Shown here piece after piece: positions 1 to 5,020 of a stretch of DNA of 5,020 nt (position 1 is its first letter; every line of letters starts with the position of its first letter). A program made the position numbers and the translations under genes. The stretch is taken from assembly GCA_015494035.1 (NCBI GenBank), contig WGBZ01000330.1, positions 1 through 5,020 on the forward strand, written 5' to 3'. Below the pieces are notes generated by a model that did not search any database, was not told where the DNA came from, and saw only the letters and a program-made list of their open reading frames with translations. The DNA comes from Lysobacterales bacterium. GTDB taxonomy: Bacteria; Pseudomonadota; Gammaproteobacteria; Xanthomonadales; Marinicellaceae.

Positions 1-125
1 CATTTCTCCGTTGGTTGATGAAATCTCCCGTGCATTGACGGGCTGTGTGCGGTTAACGCCTCTGGCGCGGATTTGGTTGACAGCGGGGGTGTATAATCAC
101 AAATTTCGAACCACAAGGACTCATC
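1..125. other. Upstream region of the aminopeptidase gene, possibly divergent
   Basis: No complete gene lies here. The sequence ends in the promoter elements and ribosome binding site of the aminopeptidase gene. At the extreme left edge, a CAT at 1-3 would be an ATG on the minus strand, with GGAG (9-6 on the minus strand) only 2 bases before it. This could be the start of a divergent gene leaving the window to the left, but the spacing is shorter than usual and no coding sequence can be seen, so it is only a possibility. In E. coli pepA is divergent from lptF, which would fit this layout. That is an analogy and not something this sequence shows. Confidence 0.4.
77..97 (+). promoter_or_regulatory. 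Candidate promoter elements for the aminopeptidase-yjgR pair
   Basis: An exact TATAAT lies at 92-97, placing a likely transcription start near 104 and giving a leader of about 20 bases before the ATG at 126. An exact TTGACA lies at 77-82, but only 9 bases separate it from TATAAT, so the two cannot work as one normal sigma70 promoter, which needs about 17. No good -35 box sits 15-19 bases upstream of TATAAT. Downstream of TTGACA only weak -10 matches occur, around 99-105. The TATAAT box is the better candidate, perhaps helped by an activator. This is inferred from motifs only. Confidence 0.4.
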
Positions 126-1511
126 ATGCTTGATTACGTGCTGGCCGACTGCCAGGAAACCACCGTGCCCATCATTCCCGTGCGCCAAGCCGAGTTTGAC
201 CAGTGGCTGGAAAAACAGGACGAAAAAACCCGCAACTGGGTGAAGGTCAACCGTTTCGGCGAACAGCCACTGAAGCACCTGCGGCTACACGACGAGCATG
301 GCAATATGGAGCGCGTTATTGCTCTGGTGGGGAACGAGGACAACCCGTATGATTTTTCCCAGCTGCCCAATAAACTGCCCCTGGCCCATTACCGGCTGGA
401 ATCCGAGGACCAACGCCTGACCGATGCGGCCGTGCTGGGCTGGGGCTTTGGCGCCTATCATTTTGACCGTTATAAAAACAAGGAACGCCAACCGGCCACG
501 CTGGTGGTGCCGGGTTTGCTTGAGCGGCACAAAGCTGCCGCTGAGCGCGTGGCGGCCACCACCCTGGTGCGAGACTTGATCAATACACCGGCCGATGACA
601 TGGGGCCTTCGGAACTGTCAGCGGTGGTGCAAGACATGGCCGAATCACACGGCGCCACCTTTAGCGAGATCGTCGGCGATGAGCTGCTTGAAGAAAACTT
701 TCCCGGCGTGCACCTGGTGGGGCGTGCCAGCCACAAGGCACCAAGGCTAATTCAAATGGAATGGGGCAAGGCCGGGGATCCTCTCATTTGCCTGGTGGGC
801 AAGGGCGTGTGCTTTGACACCGGCGGCATCAACCTCAAGCCGTCCACGTCCATGCGCCACATGAAGAAGGACATGGGCGGAGCCGCGCACGTGCTGGGTC
901 TGGCGCAGTTGATCATGAACCAGCACCTGCCAGTGCGGCTGCAGGTGATTATTCCGGCGGTGGAAAATGCCGTTTCGGCCAATGCCTTTCGCCAGGGCGA
1001 CATTGTTACCTCACGCAAGGGGCTGACCATCGAAATTGGCCACACAGATGCCGAAGGGCGGGTGATTCTGGCCGATGCGCTGGCGCTGGCGGCCGAACAG
1101 CAGCCGGAACTGATTATCGACTTTGCCACCCTCACCGGCGCGGCCCGGGTGGCCCTGGGGCCGGAGCTGCCACCGATTTTCTGTAACACCGATGGCATCA
1201 GCAGCGAAGTGGTGGCCTGCTCCAACGAAACCCATGATCCACTCTGGCCCATGCCCTTGTACCAGCCCTACAACAGCATGATCACCCGCACCATTGCCGA
1301 CTTGAGCAACGTCGGCAACCTGTCCATGGCCGGCTGCATCACCGCGGCCTTGTTTCTGGAGCATTTTGTGGAAAAGGACATCCCCTGGATCCACATAGAC
1401 ACCTTTGGCTGGAATAATCGCGGCATTCCCGGTCGGCCCATTGGTGGTGAGGCCATGGGCATGAGTGCCATTTATCACTGGTTGGAAAAACGTTACGGAG
1501 CCAGCGCATGA
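126..1511 (+). CDS. M17 family leucyl aminopeptidase (short class)
   Basis: This cytoplasmic metallopeptidase should remove N-terminal residues from peptides using two divalent metal ions, as M17 enzymes do. The C-terminal catalytic domain (about residues 140-461) carries the full active site at the same spacing as E. coli PepA. The metal ligands are K226 (GKG), D231 (FDTGG), D249 (KDMGG), D308 and E310 (TDAEGR), and the catalytic pair is K238 and R312. The N-terminal domain (about 1-130) is divergent. At 461 residues it is shorter than PepA (about 500) and resembles the proteobacterial class annotated as leucyl aminopeptidase family protein, so pepA is not assigned and PepA's DNA-binding roles should not be transferred. 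H307 replaces the usual Asn before TDAEGR. The ATG at 126 is supported by AAGGA at 115-119, 6 bases upstream. There is no signal peptide or membrane segment. Its stop overlaps the next gene by 4 bases. The family is certain, the natural substrate unknown. Confidence 0.95.
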   Translation: MLDYVLADCQETTVPIIPVRQAEFDQWLEKQDEKTRNWVKVNRFGEQPLKHLRLHDEHGNMERVIALVGNEDNPYDFSQLPNKLPLAHYRLESEDQRLTDAAVLGWGFGAYHFDRYKNKERQPATLVVPGLLERHKAAAERVAATTLVRDLINTPADDMGPSELSAVVQDMAESHGATFSEIVGDELLEENFPGVHLVGRASHKAPRLIQMEWGKAGDPLICLVGKGVCFDTGGINLKPSTSMRHMKKDMGGAAHVLGLAQLIMNQHLPVRLQVIIPAVENAVSANAFRQGDIVTSRKGLTIEIGHTDAEGRVILADALALAAEQQPELIIDFATLTGAARVALGPELPPIFCNTDGISSEVVACSNETHDPLWPMPLYQPYNSMITRTIADLSNVGNLSMAGCITAALFLEHFVEKDIPWIHIDTFGWNNRGIPGRPIGGEAMGMSAIYHWLEKRYGASA

Positions 1512-3019
1512 GCGAAAGCGGAACCACAAACGCAAACCCGGTCAAAAAACTGCATTTTGGCACTGGCGAACGGCCGGCGGTCATCCTTGGTCATTACGCC
1601 AACCGCCACGGACTGGTCACCGGCGCCACCGGCACCGGCAAGACCGTGACCGTGCAGGTGCTGGCCGAAGGCTTTTCGCGCCTGGGCGTGCCGGTTTTCG
1701 TGACCGATGTCAAAGGCGACGTGGCCGGTTTGTCCCAAGCCGGGCCGGAGAAAGAGAAAATGCGTCAGCGGGCCGAAAAACTCGGCATCGAAGGCTACAA
1801 ATTCGAAGCCTCGCCGGTGGTGTTCTGGGACATTTTTGCCAAATATGGCCACCCGGTGCGCACCACCATTGCCGAACTGGGCCCCATGCTTATCAGCCGC
1901 CTGCTGGAGCTGTCCGACGTGCAGGAAGGTGTGCTGAATGTGGGTTTCAAACTGGCCCGGGAACAAAACCTGCCCCTGCTGGACATGAAAGACCTGCAGC
2001 AGCTCATGATTTACCTGGGCGACAACCACCGCGAAATCTCCCAGAATTACGGCCGCGTCACGCCCGCCTCCATTGGTGCCATCCAGCGCCGTATTCTGGA
2101 GCTGGAACAGCAGGGCGGGGATCGCCTGTTTGGCGAACCGGCCCTGCAACTGGCCGATTTCATGCGTCAGGACCTGTCGGGGCGGGGCATCATCAACATC
2201 ATGGACTCGCGCGAGCTGATCCAGAAGCCCCAGCTGTACGCCACGTTTTTGTTGTGGCTGATGAGCGAACTGTTTGAATCCCTGCCCGAAGTGGGCGATT
2301 TGCCGGTGCCCAAACTGGTGTTGTTTTTTGACGAGGCGCACCTGATTTTTGATGACGCACCGAAGGAACTGCTGCGCAAGATTGAGCAGGTGGCGCGGCT
2401 GGTGCGCTCCAAGGGCGTGGGCATCTACTTTTGCACCCAGTCACCGGGTGACATTCCCGAATCGGTGCTGGGTCAGCTGGGCAACAAGGTGCAGCATGCC
2501 CTGCGTGCCTACACGCCCAAGGACAAGAAAGTGATCCGGGCCGCGGCTGAAAGTTTTCGTCCCAACCCCAAATTCAAAACCGAAGACATCATCACCCAGA
2601 TGGGCGTGGGTGAAGCCCTGGTTTCCACCCTGGAAGAAGGCGGCGCGCCGTCGGTGGTGGACTATTGCAAGATTGCCCCGCCGCGCTGCCGCATGGGGCC
2701 AATCACGGAAGACGAACGCCAGCAAGTCATGGCACGTTCGCCGGTGGCGGGTAAGTACGACACGCCACTGGATCGCGAATCGGCCTACGAAACCCTGAAA
2801 CAGCGTGCCGAGGACATTGCCCGCAAAAAAGCCGAGGCAGAGGCCCGGCTGGCTGAAGAAAAACAGCGCCAAGCGGCAGAAAAAGCCAAGGCCAAAAGCA
2901 GTAAAAAAGGCCGATCCCGACAAACGGTGTGGGAAACCGCCGGCAAAAGCATTGCCCGTTCGCTGGGCACCAAGGTGGTCAACCTGCTGTGGAAAGCCTT
3001 GACTGGCCGTCGCCGGTAG
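1508..3019 (+). CDS. yjgR: YjgR/DUF853 HerA-like P-loop ATPase
   Basis: This is a cytoplasmic P-loop ATPase of the DUF853 (bacterial HerA-like) family, closely resembling E. coli YjgR (about 500 residues) over its whole length. Walker A is GATGTGKT at residues 39-46, followed by a strand ending in TDVKGD (66-71). Walker B ends in D275-E276 within FFDEAH. TQSP at 310-313 is the polar motif that follows Walker B in FtsK/HerA ATPases, and QHALRAYTPKD begins at 329. Residues from about 428 to 470 form a Lys/Glu/Ala-rich, probably coiled-coil stretch, ending in a basic tail (GRRR). The name implies DNA translocation, but to my knowledge the cellular role of YjgR is not established. No NurA-like nuclease partner is visible beside it. 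The start at 1508 is preferred because GGAG (1497-1500) lies 7 bases upstream and the ATG overlaps the aminopeptidase stop as ATGA, implying coupled translation. The family is certain, the function uncertain. Confidence 0.95.
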   Translation: MSESGTTNANPVKKLHFGTGERPAVILGHYANRHGLVTGATGTGKTVTVQVLAEGFSRLGVPVFVTDVKGDVAGLSQAGPEKEKMRQRAEKLGIEGYKFEASPVVFWDIFAKYGHPVRTTIAELGPMLISRLLELSDVQEGVLNVGFKLAREQNLPLLDMKDLQQLMIYLGDNHREISQNYGRVTPASIGAIQRRILELEQQGGDRLFGEPALQLADFMRQDLSGRGIINIMDSRELIQKPQLYATFLLWLMSELFESLPEVGDLPVPKLVLFFDEAHLIFDDAPKELLRKIEQVARLVRSKGVGIYFCTQSPGDIPESVLGQLGNKVQHALRAYTPKDKKVIRAAAESFRPNPKFKTEDIITQMGVGEALVSTLEEGGAPSVVDYCKIAPPRCRMGPITEDERQQVMARSPVAGKYDTPLDRESAYETLKQRAEDIARKKAEAEARLAEEKQRQAAEKAKAKSSKKGRSRQTVWETAGKSIARSLGTKVVNLLWKALTGRRR

Positions 3020-3189
3020 GTGTTTTCTGATCACCGGTTTAAGGCATGAGGCAGAACGAAGCACGGCCTGTCTTTTGCCGCGGGAATTCACTGGTCGATC
3101 ACGGTCTGTTGACAAAATGCAGACGCACGCAAACACCGGCTTCAGGCACCGGACAACCAGGCAAAAAAGAAGTAAGAGAGGGGGAAAGA
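3020..3189. other. Convergent intergenic region between yjgR and tRNA-Lys
   Basis: I find no gene here. For yjgR, only weak terminator candidates exist. CCGGT (3013-3017) can pair with ACCGG (3033-3037) across a 15-base loop, followed by TTTAA. AGGC (3049-3052) can pair with GCCT (3066-3069), followed by GTCTTTT. Both stems are short. On the minus strand, the tRNA trailer is pyrimidine-rich and reaches a run of six T (3168-3163) 21 bases after the CCA, with no stem-loop before it other than the tRNA itself. An isolated TTGACA at 3109-3114 has no matching -10 box. CACCGG occurs twice (3134-3139 and 3147-3152) as a short direct repeat of no evident meaning. Confidence 0.6.
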
Positions 3190-3265
3190 TGGTGGGTCGT
3201 ATAGGATTCGAACCTATGACCAATGGATTAAAAGTCCACTGCTCTACCAACTGAGCTAACGACCC
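3190..3265 (-). tRNA. tRNA-Lys (anticodon TTT)
   Basis: This is a 76-base lysine tRNA gene with the 3' CCA encoded in the DNA (3192-3190). The acceptor stem pairs GGGTCGT with ACGACCC, and the discriminator base is A at 3193. The D arm contains AGCTCAGTTGGTAGAGC. The anticodon stem is GTGGA/TCCAT around the loop CTTTTAA, with the TTT anticodon at 3232-3230, which reads AAA and AAG codons. The T arm is ATAGG-TTCGAAT-CCTAT. By eye it differs from E. coli tRNA-Lys at only a few paired positions in the anticodon and T stems. The gene is preceded by its own promoter and lies in the same direction as queC and the MOSC gene. A lysine tRNA beside queE-queC is also found in Pseudomonas. Confidence 0.98.
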
Positions 3266-3283
3266 ACAGGGATTTTTTCAGAA

Positions 3284-3305
3284 CCTTCGCCACGCCGTGC
3301 GAAGG
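3284..3305 (-). repeat. Perfect 7-bp inverted repeat in the tRNA-Lys leader
   Basis: CCTTCGC (3284-3290) and GCGAAGG (3299-3305) are exact inverted copies around an 8-base loop. The predicted transcription start of the tRNA promoter is near 3305, so the primary transcript would begin with this hairpin, about 18 bases before the mature tRNA 5' end. It is not a normal intrinsic terminator, because no T run follows it directly on either strand (a run of six A follows on the minus strand, which would be AAAAAA in RNA). It may stabilise the precursor, affect RNase P processing, or be a DNA-level operator. Which of these holds is not shown by the sequence. Confidence 0.7.
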
Positions 3306-3311
3306 ATGCGT

Positions 3312-3340
3312 ATGATAGGAGAATCCGACGATTCTGACAA
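3312..3340 (-). promoter_or_regulatory. Sigma70-type promoter of tRNA-Lys
   Basis: On the minus strand TTGTCA (3340-3335, 5 of 6 matches to consensus) and TATCAT (3317-3312, 5 of 6) are separated by exactly 17 bases. The predicted start is near 3305, giving a leader of about 40 bases to the mature tRNA 5' end at 3265. An A/T-rich tract lies directly upstream of the -35 box. The strength and spacing are those expected for a stable-RNA promoter. Confidence 0.8.
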
Positions 3341-3360
3341 GCTTTTTTTGCGAAAAAACG
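3341..3360 (-). promoter_or_regulatory. A/T tract upstream of the tRNA promoter (UP-element-like)
   Basis: On the + strand seven T (3343-3349), GCG (3350-3352) and six A (3353-3358) form a self-complementary block placed at about -38 to -53 relative to the predicted tRNA start. That is the position of UP elements, which bind the C-terminal domain of the RNA polymerase alpha subunit at strong stable-RNA promoters. The block can also fold as TTGCG/CGCAA around A6 (3348-3363). In the minus-strand transcript both folds end in A, not U, so neither makes an intrinsic terminator for the MOSC gene upstream. Confidence 0.5.
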
Positions 3361-3398
3361 CAATTTACGCCCGCCTAGTGGGTTGTTTTCTTTCTCGA

Positions 3399-4253
3399 TT
3401 ATCCCGCCTGGGTTTTTTCCACCACCACGGCCTGATTCAGGCGCAGCACCGGTGCTGCAGCGGCCGCTTTGGTGGACGCCACCGGTTGCGCCCAGGCATT
3501 CTGACCAAAATAGACCTTGTGGCCCCGCCGCCGGTAAGCAGCCAGGGTCGCCAGCGGTTCGGGGCCACAAAAGCAACCGCTGTCCGGGTCCACCGTGGAG
3601 ATGGTGCAGCGGGAACAGGGCTTGACCAGGTGCAGCCGCAGCGGGCCTGTGCGCAGTGTCTGCCAGCGGTCTTCGGCATAGGCATCACAGCCGTCAATCA
3701 GCACGTTGGGGCGGAAGTGACGCACCTCAAAAGGCTTATGGGCGCGGCCGATGCGCCGGTTCAGGTCATCCAGTGAAGCCTGCGACAGGATCAACAGGGG
3801 AAAGCCATCGGAAAAACCGGTTTGCACGCCGGCGGGAACGAAGTGTGTGTCCACTTGGCGACGGGCACTGCCGGCCAGCTTCACCAGTCGGACAGGCGTT
3901 TCCAGCCACTGGCTCAAGGTTTCATTTACAGCAGGCCGCGCCGGGTGCGCTGGCAGCGTGTCTTTCCAGATCCGGCAGGCAGTGGTGTTGGCAGAAAAGT
4001 CCTGCGGCGAAATGCGCAATCGATCCGATTGGTAAGCCAAACGCAGCACCTCATTGTCCAGCAAACGTGCGTGGACGGTGGCCATGTGCGGAATGTCGCG
4101 CTGGCTGAGAAAACGGCCCTGGGCATCGGTCAGCATCCAGCGCCGGTCTCCGGCAAGGCCCAGTGCATCCACGCTGGCCTGTGGCAGGGCTTCGCCGGCC
4201 ATGGACTTGACCGGATAGCGATACAGGCCGCTGATGTGCAGGCCAGGGCTCAT
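3399..4253 (-). CDS. MOSC domain protein, YcbX/mARC-like, without ferredoxin domain
   Basis: This 284-residue protein has a MOSC_N beta-barrel domain (about residues 5-120, with YPVKSM at 13-18 and GLAGDRRWM at 32-40) followed by a MOSC domain (about 135-280, with FSDGFPLL at 147-154, HFRPN at 179-183 and [13 protein letters not shown] at 211-223). In mARC and E. coli YcbX the second Cys of the equivalent motif binds the molybdenum cofactor. Here that is C216, with C213 beside it. Those relatives reduce N-hydroxylated compounds, including base analogues such as 6-hydroxylaminopurine. YcbX (about 370 residues) also has a C-terminal 2Fe-2S ferredoxin domain. This protein ends before it and has no cysteine cluster that could replace it, so electrons must come from a separate partner. 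Its ATG overlaps the queC stop as ATGA, and no Shine-Dalgarno sequence precedes it, so translation is probably coupled to queC. No signal peptide is visible. The family call is firm; the substrate is inferred only. Confidence 0.92.
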   Translation of the reverse strand: MSPGLHISGLYRYPVKSMAGEALPQASVDALGLAGDRRWMLTDAQGRFLSQRDIPHMATVHARLLDNEVLRLAYQSDRLRISPQDFSANTTACRIWKDTLPAHPARPAVNETLSQWLETPVRLVKLAGSARRQVDTHFVPAGVQTGFSDGFPLLILSQASLDDLNRRIGRAHKPFEVRHFRPNVLIDGCDAYAEDRWQTLRTGPLRLHLVKPCSRCTISTVDPDSGCFCGPEPLATLAAYRRRGHKVYFGQNAWAQPVASTKAAAAAPVLRLNQAVVVEKTQAG

Positions 4254-4987
4254 GCCGGGGCGTCGGTGGTACTCTGGTAGGGCGTCGGGTCAGCCACGCC
4301 GGCTTCGGCAAAACCTTTTTTGCGGTAATAGCAGGAATCGCACTGGCCACAGGCACGGCCCTGTTCATCGGCCTGATAGCAGGAGACGGTCAGGCCGTAA
4401 TCCACCCCCAGTGAATCGCCCAGGCGGATAATTTCTGCCTTGTTGAGGTCAATGAGCGGGGTTTCGATGCGCAGTGGCTGGCCTTCCACACCCACCTTGG
4501 TGGCCAGTTGCGCCAGTTTTTGAAAGGCCTGGATAAATTCCGGCCGGCAGTCCGGGTAGCCGGAATAGTCCACCTGATTGACGCCGATGAAAATGCGTTC
4601 AGCGCCCACGGTTTCGGCATAAGCCAGGGCCATGGAGAGAAAAATGGTGTTGCGTGCTGGCACGTAGGTGACCGGAATGCCGCCTTGCCGTTCTTCGGGC
4701 ACGTCAATGTCGTCGGTCAGGGCCGAGCCGCCAATGTTGCGCAAGTCGATGTGTAGCACCTTGTGCGCCACCGCGCCCATGGCTTCGGCCAGTTTTTCGC
4801 TCGCGGCCAGTTCGGCCCGATGGCGCTGGCCATAGTCCACGGCCATGGTGTAGCAGTCATAGCCCTGGTCACGCGCCACGGCCAGACAGGTGGCCGAATC
4901 CAGTCCACCGGAGAGCAACACCACGCATTTTTTGGCGTCCGTGGCTGCGCTTGTCGGAGCATCTTCAGAGAATGTGTTTTCTGTCAT
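4250..4987 (-). CDS. queC: 7-cyano-7-deazaguanine (preQ0) synthase QueC
   Basis: QueC converts 7-carboxy-7-deazaguanine and ammonia to preQ0 using ATP, in the cytoplasm, on the route to queuosine in the wobble position of tRNAs for Asp, Asn, His and Tyr. The 245-residue protein has the PP-loop SGGLDS at residues 26-31, VPARNT at 109-114 and the signature YPDCRPEF at 144-151. Near the C-terminus are four zinc-binding cysteines, C203, C213, C216 and C219. The first 18 or so residues (acidic, Ser/Thr/Ala-rich) extend beyond the usual QueC start just before the KKxVVLLSGG strand. No other in-frame ATG lies before residue 48, so the ATG at 4987 is used. A modest GGA (4999-4997), 9 bases upstream, is the only Shine-Dalgarno candidate, and it lies inside the preceding gene. 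That gene, probably queE, ends just 3 bases before it, so the two are an operon. Confidence 0.97.
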   Translation of the reverse strand: MTENTFSEDAPTSAATDAKKCVVLLSGGLDSATCLAVARDQGYDCYTMAVDYGQRHRAELAASEKLAEAMGAVAHKVLHIDLRNIGGSALTDDIDVPEERQGGIPVTYVPARNTIFLSMALAYAETVGAERIFIGVNQVDYSGYPDCRPEFIQAFQKLAQLATKVGVEGQPLRIETPLIDLNKAEIIRLGDSLGVDYGLTVSCYQADEQGRACGQCDSCYYRKKGFAEAGVADPTPYQSTTDAPA

Positions 4988-4990
4988 TGT

Positions 4991-5020
4991 TTATTTTCCG
5001 CGCGCGTCGTTCCAGATGAT
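4991..5020 (-). CDS. queE: C-terminal end of probable queE (partial)
   Basis: Reading the minus strand from the right edge gives IIWNDARGK followed by TAA (4993-4991). The rest of the gene lies outside the window. An ending with IIW followed by a short polar tail is what I would expect of proteobacterial QueE (7-carboxy-7-deazaguanine synthase, the radical SAM enzyme that supplies QueC's substrate). The frame stops 3 bases before queC on the same strand, as queE does in many gammaproteobacteria. With nine residues the identity rests mainly on position. That some gene ends here is likely; that it is queE is inferred. Confidence 0.65.
   Translation of the reverse strand: MIWNDARGK

Noticed and set aside
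1011..1535. Minus-strand open frame of 174 codons opposite the aminopeptidase catalytic domain
   Set aside because: It is antisense to the fully conserved M17 active site and has no recognisable motif or ribosome site.
1465..2277. Plus-strand open frame of 270 codons in another frame across yjgR
   Set aside because: It overlaps the real gene almost entirely and is rich in Arg, Pro, Gly and Ala, as expected of an out-of-frame reading of GC-rich coding DNA.
1493..2341. Minus-strand open frame of 282 codons opposite yjgR
   Set aside because: It is antisense to a gene with clear Walker A and B motifs, its composition (Gln, His, Gly rich) is that of a reverse-frame shadow, and no domain is recognisable.
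3134..3152. CACCGG direct repeat as a mobile-element or regulatory repeat
   Set aside because: Two six-base copies in GC-rich DNA are expected by chance and have no flanking structure.
2441..3250. Long minus-strand open frame of 269 codons starting inside the tRNA gene
   Set aside because: It begins in the tRNA-Lys sequence and runs antisense through the 3' part of yjgR. Peptides such as its N-terminus are typical false products of tRNA genes. It shows no family motif.
3190..3265. tRNA-Lys as an attachment site for an integrated element
   Set aside because: No integrase gene is present in the window and no repeated copy of the tRNA 3' end was seen in the flanking sequence.
3284..3305. Leader hairpin as an intrinsic terminator
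   Set aside because: No T run follows the stem on either strand; the minus-strand side is followed by A residues.
3297..3776. Plus-strand open frame of 159 codons opposite the MOSC gene and tRNA promoter
   Set aside because: It covers the tRNA promoter and runs antisense to the conserved MOSC cysteine motif, without recognisable domains.

Overview
This window looks like an ordinary chromosomal segment of a GC-rich gammaproteobacterium. The evidence is the close match of one protein to E. coli YjgR, a QueC that follows the end of what looks like QueE, and a lysine tRNA next to queC. The last arrangement recalls the tol-pal/queE/queC/tRNA-Lys region of Pseudomonas. Genus cannot be told from the sequence. 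I see no phage, insertion sequence, CRISPR array, toxin-antitoxin pair or defence island.

Left half, + strand: after a 125-base upstream region with an exact TATAAT box, a 461-residue M17 (leucyl) aminopeptidase (126-1511) is followed, with a 4-base ATGA overlap, by a 503-residue YjgR/DUF853 HerA-like ATPase (1508-3019). These two form a compact, probably translationally coupled pair. A 170-base convergent intergenic stretch follows (3020-3189), with no convincing terminator.

Right half, - strand, read from right to left: the last nine codons and stop of a gene that is probably queE (4991-5020), then queC (4250-4987), a MOSC-domain protein gene (3399-4253) that overlaps queC by ATGA, a 133-base gap, and tRNA-Lys(TTT) (3190-3265). 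The tRNA has its own good sigma70-type promoter (TTGTCA, 17 bases, TATCAT), an A/T-rich tract just upstream of it, and a perfect 7-bp hairpin at the predicted start of its leader.

QueE and QueC act one after the other to make preQ0, the precursor of queuosine. The MOSC protein resembles the YcbX/mARC molybdenum-cofactor family but lacks YcbX's ferredoxin domain. Its link with queuosine synthesis is unknown. The most interesting points are that queC-MOSC coupling, the aminopeptidase-YjgR coupling, and the leader and promoter architecture of the tRNA gene. None of them amounts to a clearly new system.
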